Shown in pieces: positions 32,761 to 40,507 of a DNA stretch of 47,750 bases. The stretch covers positions 1 to 47,750 of the forward strand of contig JAISIZ010000072.1 of NCBI GenBank assembly GCA_031261785.1, read 5' to 3'. Within the stretch, counting starts at the first letter, position 1; each line of letters begins with the position of its first letter. The stretch is from Mediterranea sp. (in: CFB group bacteria). Its GTDB lineage: Bacteria; Bacteroidota; Bacteroidia; Bacteroidales; Bacteroidaceae. The notes below the pieces were generated by a model that was not told the origin of the DNA, ran no database searches, and saw only the letters and a program-made list of their open reading frames with translations. Both the position numbers and the translations under genes were made by a program.

Positions 32761-32794
32761 GAAGATAGCGTTACGCTTAATCGACGCATGCCGT

Positions 32795-34027
32795 ATGCCT
32801 ACTTCATTGTCGTGGCCATCTCGTTTCTCCTTTATCCGCATCAGCAACTTCATGCTGTTCGCGTCGCTGTTCTCGTTTTTGCCTTTTGCGGAACTTCGGA
32901 GCATTAGCCAGCCGCGGGATTGGATGGGCCAACCATACACGTTTTACGCTTGCTTCCTCTTGGGCATGTTGTTTATCGGCCCGTTCCATGCTTACCTGGT
33001 CGACGCTTTCCGTCGTAAGCAGGTTTACGTGTGCTCCTTCCTGTCTATGCTGGCCAGCATGTTCTGTTGCGTCATTTTCGTCGATTACGCCATCCCGCTG
33101 ATGGCGCTCGCCGCGCTTTGCGGCCTTTCATTCGGCCTGGCCACCATGGCGGGCATCACGCTGGCTATCGATGTCACGCCCTCCACGCTACGCAGCACGG
33201 GCAACGTACGTTTTGCCTGGTCGTCATTGTGGGGTGTCGTGGTGGGATGCGGCATTGGGGGACTTGCCAATTTCGTTTCCTTCATATACTTCGGAAAAGT
33301 CGGCCCCTTGCTTGTGCCGGCCGCCCTGACCTGGATCGGGATATTCTTCGCGGCGATCATCCACGTGCCTTTTCGCGCGCCCTTGGTCACTAAGGTGCTT
33401 TCTATTGACCGCTTCTTCCTGCCCCGCGCCTGGATACCGTTTGTCAACATCCTGCCTATCGGCTTCTTGGTCGGGATATGGGCAGGCGATATTTCCTGGA
33501 TCATAGGTTTGCCAATAGCCATCTTGGTGGGACGTTCGCGCTTCGTCAGGGAGCACCCCATCCGTTTCGCCGCTATTGGGCTTTCGTTGCCAGCCGTGGT
33601 TTTCTTGGTTGGTTTCGCGCTATCGTTCATGGGGCTTGACGTCAGGACGTTCGATCCTCAGGAGATCGCTTCTTTGTATGGGTACGGGAGCGTTAGGGCT
33701 TGGGACTGGCTGTCGATGCGTCCCGCGTCCTGGAACACCATTCCCGTGTGGGCGGGCATCGGGCTGGCCTTACCCGTGTTCTGGCTCATCTTCGTGAAAC
33801 TCTCGCACCATTGCCAGCGCGGGACGGCCAACACCACTTGCCTCATAGCGGCCTTGATAGGCGTGCTGGCAGGGATGTCGATGCCTCGCCAATTTCCAGA
33901 ATTCCGGCATTACACCCGGTATGTTTTCGATTTCCTGCCCGCCATCACCGCGGTTGTTTCTCTTTTCGCCCTCCTCTTCTTCCTCTTCGTCACCTATCCT
34001 TATTATAAAAGGTATAGAGTGAGGTGA
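32795..34027 (+). CDS. MFS-like polytopic membrane protein
   Basis: A 410-residue membrane protein with about 12 hydrophobic helices. The pattern resembles the major facilitator superfamily: a first six-helix half, a conserved-type loop with DAFRRKQVYV after the second helix (matching the G-x-x-x-D-R-x-G-R-R/K loop only loosely), and a central cytoplasmic stretch. Transport substrate cannot be inferred. It follows panB by 34 bp and may be co-transcribed. It ends 20 bp before the duplicated relA 3' end. No Bacteroidota subfamily could be named with certainty. Confidence 0.65.
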   Translation: MPTSLSWPSRFSFIRISNFMLFASLFSFLPFAELRSISQPRDWMGQPYTFYACFLLGMLFIGPFHAYLVDAFRRKQVYVCSFLSMLASMFCCVIFVDYAIPLMALAALCGLSFGLATMAGITLAIDVTPSTLRSTGNVRFAWSSLWGVVVGCGIGGLANFVSFIYFGKVGPLLVPAALTWIGIFFAAIIHVPFRAPLVTKVLSIDRFFLPRAWIPFVNILPIGFLVGIWAGDISWIIGLPIAILVGRSRFVREHPIRFAAIGLSLPAVVFLVGFALSFMGLDVRTFDPQEIASLYGYGSVRAWDWLSMRPASWNTIPVWAGIGLALPVFWLIFVKLSHHCQRGTANTTCLIAALIGVLAGMSMPRQFPEFRHYTRYVFDFLPAITAVVSLFALLFFLFVTYPYYKRYRVR

Positions 34028-34054
34028 AATCCCATACGGCTCCCCGCGTTTGAT

Positions 34055-34153
34055 TCAGTTTCTGCTGACCTGCTTCACGCCTTTTATGGTGCGCAGCTTC
34101 TTCTTGACTTCATCATTTTTCTCCGCCATCACGTAGCGTATATTGATAATCAA
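34055..34153 (-). pseudogene. RelA/SpoT ACT-domain C-terminal remnant
   Basis: On the minus strand this frame reads IINIRYVMAEKNDEVKKKL and then runs into the same last codons as RelA (RTIKGVKQVSRN, stop at 34055-34057). The first part differs from the resident relA but fits the end of an ACT domain (strand, turn, helix). It is preceded by an in-frame stop at 34154-34156 and has no upstream enzyme domain. It therefore looks like the tail of a second, lost RelA/SpoT gene, or a chimera produced by recombination. Confidence 0.65.
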
Positions 34154-34316
34154 TCACTTATGTCCTAAAATAAGGTGGCGTAGAGTGGCGCGAGCTGAGA
34201 AAGTCGCGATTTTGTGTCCTGTATATATGCGGGAAGAAGGAGAGTTTCGACACTGTCATTGTCGTCGTCGTGGGCGAATCTTTGCGGATCCGCGAAGATC
34301 TCACGCACCCCATGGA

Positions 34317-34497
34317 GGTTTCGCGAGGCCGACAAATCTCAACCACGGATTTGCGAGGAGCGAGAAGCCCGGGCTTTTGTAATCAGATTTCGGGAATGGA
34401 GAAAAAAGCCCGAGCTTTTGTAATCATACTTCGGGAATGGAGAAAAAAGCCCGAGCTTTTCGTCTCACACGGATTTGCATAAAGCTTTCGCGTCTCC
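34317..34497. repeat. 41-bp tandem repeat array B (3 palindromes, inverted copy of A)
   Basis: Palindrome cores start at 34367, 34408 and 34449 (41-bp period; GCCCGGGC then GCCCGAGC twice). The flanks match those of array A in reverse complement: GGTTTCGCGAGGCCGACAAA on the left and TGCATAAAGCTTTCGCGTCT on the right. The element is 181 bp against 345 bp for A, i.e. four repeat units fewer. It sits between the relA stop (19 bp away) and the convergent 3' end of the MFS gene. Confidence 0.95.
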
Positions 34498-34515
34498 GAG
34501 GGACCCACGTTTGAT

Positions 34516-36723
34516 TCAGTTTCTGCTGACCTGCTTCACGCCTTTTATGGTGCGCAGCTTCTTGAGTAGCGCTTCCAGTCGGCCGGTATCGCTTACCATG
34601 ATGGTTAGCGTGCCCGAGAACAGCCCGTCGTTGGAGTCGATGCCGATGGCGCGGAGGGTGATGCCGTTCTCTTTGGAGATGACAGAAGTGATGTTGGTCA
34701 CGATCCCGATGTCGTCGTGTCCCACTACCCGTAGCGTGATGGGATATTGCGTGCCTTCCGACTTGCCGGCCCATCGGGCTTTCACGATGCGGTATCCAAA
34801 GCGCTCGCGCATCTGCCGGGCGTTGGGGCAGTCGACACGGTGCACCTTGATGCCTCCGTTGACGGTGACGAAGCCGAATACGTCGTCGCCATAGATGGGG
34901 TGGCAGCACTTAGCCAGCTTGAAGTCGATGCCTTTCAGGTTCTTGTCGATGACGAGCACGTCTTCCTTGGCGCTCTCCTCGGGCGTGGATTGCAAGCTAT
35001 ATCCCTCGGCGCTGCGGTAGGGCAGTTCTTCGCGGGCGTCGTTCTCCCGCCGTTGTTGCTCCACGTATTTGTCGAGCACCTCGTTCACGTCGAGCGCCCC
35101 GTCGGCTATCTGCTGGTAGAATTCGGTGACGTTCTTGAAGCCTTGCCGCTTGATGAGGCGCATCATGGTGCCTTCGTCGTACTCCATCTTGCGATTCTTG
35201 AACTTCCGCTCCAGCGTCTCCTTGGCGAACTCGTATTGCCGGGCGTCCATCTCCTTGAGCGCTTGGCGCACCTTGTTGCGCGCCTTGGAGGTGGTCACGA
35301 TGTTGAGCCAGTCCTGCTTGGGCGTCTGGGCGTTGGACGTAGTGATTTCCACTTGGTCGCCGCTGTTGAGCTTCTGTTTCAGCTGCACGTTCTTGCCGTT
35401 GACGGTGGCGCCCACGCACTTGCAACCCAGCTTGCTGTGTATGTGGAAGGCGAAGTCGAGCACGGTGGCTCCCTTGGGCAGCTTGAACAGGTCGCCCTTG
35501 GGAGTGAAGACGAACACTTCGTCCTCGTAGAGGTCCATCTTGAACTGGTCCATCACCCGCATGGAATCGCTGTCGGCATGTTCCAACGCCTCGCGCATGG
35601 AAGTGAGCCACTCGTCGATCCCGCTCTCGCCCTTCACGCCTTTGTAACGCCAGTGGGCGGCCAGTCCGCGCTCGGCGATCTCGTCCATGCGGCGGGTGCG
35701 TATCTGCACCTCCACCCATTTGCCCTCGGGTCCCATCACGGTGATGTGGAGCGATTCGTACCCATTGCTCTTGGGGATGGAAAGCCAGTCGCGCAGTCGC
35801 TTGGGGTTGGGCTGGTACATGTCGGTCACGATGGAGTAGGCTTGCCAGCACTCCAGCTTCTCTTTCTCGGGTTCTGAATCGAGTATGACGCGTATGGCGA
35901 AGAGGTCGTAGATGTTCTCGAAGCTGGTCTTCTGCTTCTGTATCTTGTTCCAGATGGAGTGTATGGACTTGGTGCGGCCCTTGATGTCGAATTTCAGCCC
36001 GGCGGCCGCGAGCTTCTTCCTGATGGGTTCTATGAAGGCGGCTATGTACCTGTCGCGCGAGGCTTTCGTCTCGTTGAGCTTTCCCTTGATGAAGTAGTAG
36101 GTGTCGTGCTGGGTGTACTTCAGGGAGAGGTCCTCCAGCTCCGACTTGAGCTTGTACAGTCCCAGCTTGTGCGCCAACGGGGCGTAGAGGTAGGTCGCCT
36201 CGTCGGCCACCTTCTGCCGGTCTTCCTCATTCTTGGTATCCTTGATATGCCGCATCACGTTCACGCGGTCGGCGATCATGATGAGGATGACCCTCATGTC
36301 CTCGGCGAAAGAGAGCAGCAGGTTGCGGAAGTTCTCCGATTCGATGACGGGGCTTCGGGCGTACAGCTCGCCCAGCTTCACCAACCCCCTGATGATGCCC
36401 GCGGCATCCTCGCCGTACTCGCTCTCCACCTCCCCGAGCGTCATGCATCCGCTTTTCACGGGTTCGTGCAGCATGATGCCCACGAGGCACGAGCCTTTCA
36501 AGCTCATCTCGTCGGACACGATGATTGCCGTCCGTATGTCCCTGATGATGGGGTTCGTTCCGAAACAGTCGCGTCGTGGCGCCTCACGCCGCGCGGCCGC
36601 GATGAGTTGTCCCTTGAGTTTCCTGAAGTCTCCTTTCGGAAGACTGTCCGCCGCCGAAAGTGACAATTGTTTGTAGAGCGCGCGAAGCTCTCCTTTTTCC
36701 TTCTGAGTAAAGAAGTCGTCCAT
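34516..36723 (-). CDS. relA: RelA/SpoT family (p)ppGpp synthetase, hydrolase site degenerate
   Basis: A 735-residue RSH protein: HD domain (about 30-200), synthetase (about 225-370), TGS (about 410-470), helical region and C-terminal ACT (about 665-735). Synthetase motifs are intact: RLRD at 309-312 (the RxKD position) and GYESLH at 321-326, followed by VEVQIRTRRMDEIAERGLA. In the hydrolase domain the catalytic HDxxED reads HEPVKS (86-91), so Asp-to-Glu, Glu-to-Lys and Asp-to-Ser changes are present, and the later LHN of ADRLHN is VNV in ADRVNV (151-156). It is thus predicted to synthesise but not hydrolyse (p)ppGpp. Its 3' end is duplicated at 34047. It is divergent from the DUF4301 gene. 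Confidence 0.95.
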   Translation of the reverse strand: MDDFFTQKEKGELRALYKQLSLSAADSLPKGDFRKLKGQLIAAARREAPRRDCFGTNPIIRDIRTAIIVSDEMSLKGSCLVGIMLHEPVKSGCMTLGEVESEYGEDAAGIIRGLVKLGELYARSPVIESENFRNLLLSFAEDMRVILIMIADRVNVMRHIKDTKNEEDRQKVADEATYLYAPLAHKLGLYKLKSELEDLSLKYTQHDTYYFIKGKLNETKASRDRYIAAFIEPIRKKLAAAGLKFDIKGRTKSIHSIWNKIQKQKTSFENIYDLFAIRVILDSEPEKEKLECWQAYSIVTDMYQPNPKRLRDWLSIPKSNGYESLHITVMGPEGKWVEVQIRTRRMDEIAERGLAAHWRYKGVKGESGIDEWLTSMREALEHADSDSMRVMDQFKMDLYEDEVFVFTPKGDLFKLPKGATVLDFAFHIHSKLGCKCVGATVNGKNVQLKQKLNSGDQVEITTSNAQTPKQDWLNIVTTSKARNKVRQALKEMDARQYEFAKETLERKFKNRKMEYDEGTMMRLIKRQGFKNVTEFYQQIADGALDVNEVLDKYVEQQRRENDAREELPYRSAEGYSLQSTPEESAKEDVLVIDKNLKGIDFKLAKCCHPIYGDDVFGFVTVNGGIKVHRVDCPNARQMRERFGYRIVKARWAGKSEGTQYPITLRVVGHDDIGIVTNITSVISKENGITLRAIGIDSNDGLFSGTLTIMVSDTGRLEALLKKLRTIKGVKQVSRN

Positions 36724-36798
36724 ATTCCGTCTTATTGTTAATTCGACGTAAAAGTAGTTTTTTTATCGCTTATTCGAGAAGAACTAAATACTATTTTG

Positions 36799-36806
36799 TA
36801 CTTTTG
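36799..36806 (+). promoter_or_regulatory. -7 box for the DUF4301 gene (TACTTTTG)
   Basis: TACTTTTG fits TAnnTTTG and predicts transcription from about 36813, ruling out the in-frame ATG at 36796 and supporting the start at 36832. Confidence 0.5.
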
Positions 36807-36831
36807 GGCATCAATTAATAAAAAAGATATT

Positions 36832-38355
36832 ATGATATCGACACAAGACAGCGAAATGCTGACCAAGAAGGGTATCTCCGAGGCACGCGTCGCCGAGCAG
36901 CTGGCCTGTTTCCGTGACGGCTTTCCTTTTCTCCGCTTGAGTGCGGCCGCCTCGTTGGAAAAAGGGATATTGGCCCCCAACAGTGAAGAACGTGAAGCCT
37001 ATCTGTCCGCTTGGGACGCGTACAAGGCCGACAAAGGGCAAGGCATCATGAAGTTCGTGCCCGCCTCCGGCGCCGCCAGCCGCATGTTCAAGAATCTTTT
37101 CGAGTTTCTTTCCGCCCCTTACGCCGAACCCCGTACGGAGTTCGAGAAGGCCTTCTTCGACGGCATCTGCCGATTCGCCTTCTACGACGACCTGGACGCC
37201 GCCTGCCGACGCCTGTCGATGAAGGACATACCCACCTTGCTGGCCGATGGTGAATACAAAGCCATCGCCGCCGCCTTGCTCGAGGAGGGCGGGCTGAACT
37301 ACGGCGCCTTGCCGAAAGGCTTGCTCAAGTTCCACGCGTATCCCGAAGGGGCGCGCACGCCACTCGAGGAACATTTGTCCGAGGGGGCGATGTACGCCGC
37401 CGGGCAGGGTGGGAGAGTGAGCGTGCACTTCACCGTATCGCCCGAGCATAGGTTGCTGTTCGAGGAGCTGACGCGAGAGAAAAGCGGCGAGCTGGGAAAG
37501 CGCTACGGCGTGGACTACACGGTGAGCTTCTCCGAACAAAAGCCCAGCACCGACACCATAGCGGCCAATATGGACAACGAGCCTTTCCGCGACACGGACG
37601 GCAAGCTGGTGTTTCGCCCCGGCGGGCACGGCGCGCTGATCGAGAACCTGAACGACCTTGACGCCGACATCATTTTTATCAAGAATGTCGACAACGTGGT
37701 GCCCGATCGCCTGAAAGCCGATACGGTGACCTACAAAAAACTGATAGCCGGCGTGCTGGTGACGTTGCGGCGGCAAGCCTTCGAGTACCTCGAGCTGCTG
37801 GACAGCGGACGGTACACGCACGAGGAGGTGATGGAGGTGCTGCAATTCTTGCAGAAACGCCTCTTCTGCAAGAATCCCGAAGTGAAGAATCTCGAGGACG
37901 CCGAGCTGGTGATCTACCTGCGGGGCAAGCTCAACCGCCCCATGCGCGTGTGCGGCATGGTGAAGAACGTGGGCGAGCCGGGCGGCGGACCATTCCTGGC
38001 CTACAACAGCGACGGTACCATCTCGTCGCAGATACTCGAAAGCTCGCAGATAGACATGGACGATCCGAAGAAGAGAGAGATGTTCGAACGAGGCACGCAC
38101 TTCAACCCCGTGGACTTGGTGTGCGCCACGCGCGACTATAAAGGACGGAAGTTCGACCTGACGAAGTACGTGGACAAGGCCACCGGCTTCATCTCCTTGA
38201 AGTCGAAGAACGGCAAGGACCTGAAAGCGCTGGAGCTGCCCGGCCTGTGGAATGGCGCCATGAGCGACTGGAACACCGTGTTCGTGGAAGTGCCACTCTC
38301 AACGTTCAATCCCGTAAAGACCGTCAATGACTTGCTGCGCGAGCAACATCAATAG
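36832..38355 (+). CDS. DUF4301 family protein
   Basis: A 507-residue soluble protein of a family confined largely to Bacteroidota. It contains the conserved KFVPASGAASRMFKNLFEF segment (about 72-90), a sugar-nucleotidyltransferase-like start of fold, plus FRPGGHGALIENLNDLDAD and IIFIKNVDNVVPDRLK in the middle and FLAYNSDGTISSQILESSQID and FNPVDLVCATRDYKGR towards the C-terminus. The PASGAASRM and GGHGAL patterns recall nucleotide-sugar pyrophosphorylases, but no biochemical function is established to my knowledge. The last 29 bp overlap the start of the PagL-like gene. Confidence 0.85.
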   Translation: MISTQDSEMLTKKGISEARVAEQLACFRDGFPFLRLSAAASLEKGILAPNSEEREAYLSAWDAYKADKGQGIMKFVPASGAASRMFKNLFEFLSAPYAEPRTEFEKAFFDGICRFAFYDDLDAACRRLSMKDIPTLLADGEYKAIAAALLEEGGLNYGALPKGLLKFHAYPEGARTPLEEHLSEGAMYAAGQGGRVSVHFTVSPEHRLLFEELTREKSGELGKRYGVDYTVSFSEQKPSTDTIAANMDNEPFRDTDGKLVFRPGGHGALIENLNDLDADIIFIKNVDNVVPDRLKADTVTYKKLIAGVLVTLRRQAFEYLELLDSGRYTHEEVMEVLQFLQKRLFCKNPEVKNLEDAELVIYLRGKLNRPMRVCGMVKNVGEPGGGPFLAYNSDGTISSQILESSQIDMDDPKKREMFERGTHFNPVDLVCATRDYKGRKFDLTKYVDKATGFISLKSKNGKDLKALELPGLWNGAMSDWNTVFVEVPLSTFNPVKTVNDLLREQHQ

Positions 38356-39685
38356 ATGGAGAAAGCTAACGCTGACGGCGTGCTTGCCGCTCCTCCTTTT
38401 CGGGGCGGCAGGTGGCTCGTCGGCCTCAGCGCAGCTCTGCCCCGCACGGCTATCGCCCGACACGGTGCCCCGGCGCGGCTTCATCCACCGCCTCGACGCG
38501 GAATGGAGACCACAGTACGTGTTTCCTACCAATAATTTCTTCAAGAACAACGACGAATATCTCGAAAACAGCTGGGATCCCATCCATCACGCCAAGGCTT
38601 TCCACCTGAAGTATTCGTTCGGCTTCAAGCCCGGCACCTGCGCCGACCGTATCTATGCCGGAGCCTATCAAGGTCTCGGGCTGGCCTTCTACAACTTTGG
38701 CGACCGGAAGCGCGTCGGCAATCCTCTCCTTATATATATGTTCCAGGGGGCCTCCATCGCGCGGCTCGGCTCCAGGGTGTCGTTCAACTACGAATGGAAC
38801 TTCGGACTCTCAACCGGTTGGCATCCGTACAACGAGCTGACCAATCGCGACAATGGCGTGGTAGGCTCGAAAGTCAACGCTTACCTCAACGCGGGCTTCT
38901 ATCTCCGCTGGGCTTTGGCACGACATTTCGACCTGACGCTGGGCGTCGACGTCACCCATTTCTCCAACGGAAACACCAAGTTCCCCAACGCCGGCGTGAA
39001 CACCATAGGGGCGAAGCTCGGGCTGGCATACAACTTCAACCGCACGGACGAGGACCTTCGGCCCGGCACGTCGAGCCACCCCGCCCACCACTTCCCAAAG
39101 CATTTCAGCTACGACCTGCTCTTCTTCGGATCGTGGCGACGTAAGGGGGTGTACGTGGAGGAGGACAGGCAGTTGCCGTCGCCCAAAGCCTACCCGGTGG
39201 CGGGCTTCAACTTCGCCACGATGTACAACCTGGGCTATAAATTTCGCTGCGGCGTGTCGGTAGATGGCGTGTTCGACGGCAGCGCCAATGTATATGCGCG
39301 CGAGCCCGAGGACGAGAGTCCCTCTCTGCTGCATTACGACAAGACGGGTTACTCCCCCCAGGCCGACGAAGGCATGGACTACGACACCTCATCGCCCCAA
39401 CAGGAATTCATCCGTCCCTCGGCCAGCAAGCAGCTGGCGCTGGGCCTTTCGGGACGGCTGGAGTACGTCATGCCCTACTTCACCATCAACGCCGGCATGG
39501 GATACAACGTGCTGGGAAAGGGCGACCTGAGAGGGTGGTACCAGGTGCTGGCCTTGAAGATCGCGATGCCTCGAAACACCTTCCTCCACATCGGCTACAA
39601 CCTGCAGAATTTCAAGACACCCAACTACCTCATGCTCGGACTGGGCATCCGCCTGCACGACAAATCGCCCAAGGTAAGGCACTGA
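38327..39685 (+). CDS. PagL-like lipid A deacylase (acyloxyacyl hydrolase family)
   Basis: A 452-residue predicted outer-membrane barrel. Signal peptide to about residue 36 (LTLTACLPLLLFGAAGG...SASA). Beta-strand-rich sequence follows, with the PagL-type catalytic motif DVTHFSNGNTKFPNAGVNT (H211, S213, with the following conserved Asn-Gly and Pro-Asn-x-Gly). PagL enzymes remove the 3-O acyl chain of lipid A in the outer membrane. The protein is much longer than classic PagL (about 170) because of a C-terminal 170-residue extension of further strands. The only plausible start lies inside the DUF4301 gene, giving a 29-bp overlap and suggesting translational coupling. Confidence 0.8.
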   Translation: MTCCASNINRWRKLTLTACLPLLLFGAAGGSSASAQLCPARLSPDTVPRRGFIHRLDAEWRPQYVFPTNNFFKNNDEYLENSWDPIHHAKAFHLKYSFGFKPGTCADRIYAGAYQGLGLAFYNFGDRKRVGNPLLIYMFQGASIARLGSRVSFNYEWNFGLSTGWHPYNELTNRDNGVVGSKVNAYLNAGFYLRWALARHFDLTLGVDVTHFSNGNTKFPNAGVNTIGAKLGLAYNFNRTDEDLRPGTSSHPAHHFPKHFSYDLLFFGSWRRKGVYVEEDRQLPSPKAYPVAGFNFATMYNLGYKFRCGVSVDGVFDGSANVYAREPEDESPSLLHYDKTGYSPQADEGMDYDTSSPQQEFIRPSASKQLALGLSGRLEYVMPYFTINAGMGYNVLGKGDLRGWYQVLALKIAMPRNTFLHIGYNLQNFKTPNYLMLGLGIRLHDKSPKVRH

Positions 39686-39727
39686 TCGCTTCAAACAATA
39701 AAATGTAAAGAATGCGATGCCGCACGC

Positions 39728-39756
39728 TTGCCTCTCGAAAAATAATCGTATTTTTG
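39728..39756 (+). promoter_or_regulatory. Promoter for the response regulator gene
   Basis: TTG (39728-39730), 18 bp, TATTTTTG (39749-39756). The -7 box is a full consensus match and predicts transcription from about 39763, 16 bp before the ATG at 39779. Confidence 0.55.
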
Positions 39757-39778
39757 CGCAAAAGACAATATCCATAAT

Positions 39779-40507
39779 ATGGAAGAAAAGAAATTCAAAG
39801 TCATCATCGTTGAAGACGTCAAGTTGGAGCTGAAAGGTACGGAAGAGATCTTCCGCCACGAGATTCCCAATGCCGAAGTGATAGGCACGGCCATGACCGA
39901 GGCCGAGTTCTGGCCGCTGATGGAAGCGGCGTTGCCCGACTTGGTGCTGCTCGACCTTGGCCTGGGCGGCTCGACCACCATCGGCGTGGACATCTGCCGA
40001 AACATCTTCAAGCGCTACAAAGGCGTGAGGGTGCTGATATTCACCGGCGAGGTACTCAACGAGAAATTGTGGGTCGACGTGCTCAACGCCGGAGCCGACG
40101 GCATCATCCTCAAGACCGGCGAGCTGCTCACCAAGACCGACGTGCAAGCGGTGATGGACGGCAAGCGACTCGTGTTCAACTATCCCATCCTCGAGAAGAT
40201 CGTCGACCGATTCAAACGCTCCGTCACGAACGACGCCAAGCGGCAAGAAGCCGTCATCAACTACGACATCGACGAGTACGACGAACGTTTCCTGCGCCAC
40301 CTCGCCCTGGGATACACCAAGGATATGATAGCCAACCTGCGGGGCATGCCCTTCGGCGTGAAGTCGCTCGAGAAGCGGCAAAACGATCTCGTGAACCGCC
40401 TCTTCCCCGCCGGCGAGCGGGTAGGGATAAACGCCACGCGCCTGGTGGTGCGCGCTTTGGAGCTGCGCATCCTCGACCTCGACAACCTCGAAGCCGATGA
40501 GGAATAG
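39779..40507 (+). CDS. Response regulator with unusual helical output domain
   Basis: A 242-residue protein. Residues 6-130 are a receiver domain: acidic pair in IIVEDVKLE, phosphoacceptor Asp in LVLLDLGLGG (about residue 59), Thr in LIFTGE and Lys in ILKTGE. A short loop insertion (GGSTTIGVDI) follows the Asp. Residues about 150-240 are a helical output domain with the look of a LuxR-type HTH (FLRHLALGYTKDMIANLRGM, VKSLEKRQNDLVNRLF); I believe this is the DUF5932-type arrangement of Bacteroidota. No histidine kinase is adjacent. Its stop overlaps the start of the AbgT gene by 11 bp, so the two are translationally linked. Confidence 0.82.
   Translation: MEEKKFKVIIVEDVKLELKGTEEIFRHEIPNAEVIGTAMTEAEFWPLMEAALPDLVLLDLGLGGSTTIGVDICRNIFKRYKGVRVLIFTGEVLNEKLWVDVLNAGADGIILKTGELLTKTDVQAVMDGKRLVFNYPILEKIVDRFKRSVTNDAKRQEAVINYDIDEYDERFLRHLALGYTKDMIANLRGMPFGVKSLEKRQNDLVNRLFPAGERVGINATRLVVRALELRILDLDNLEADEE

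Larger units (their letters stand above)
34047..34563. repeat. 56-bp direct repeat of the relA 3' end (two copies)
   Basis: The 56 bases at 34047-34102 are identical to 34508-34563, which covers the last codons and stop of the relA gene on the minus strand. The two copies are 461 bp apart and enclose array B (34317-34497). The layout resembles a short element inserted at a gene end with a duplicated target, although the duplication is far longer than a transposase footprint. Confidence 0.9.

Noticed and set aside
34047..34563. Insertion sequence with long target duplication
   Set aside because: There is no transposase gene or terminal inverted repeat at the inner edges, and a 56-bp target duplication is too long for known IS elements. 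A repeat-mediated duplication or gene conversion is more likely.
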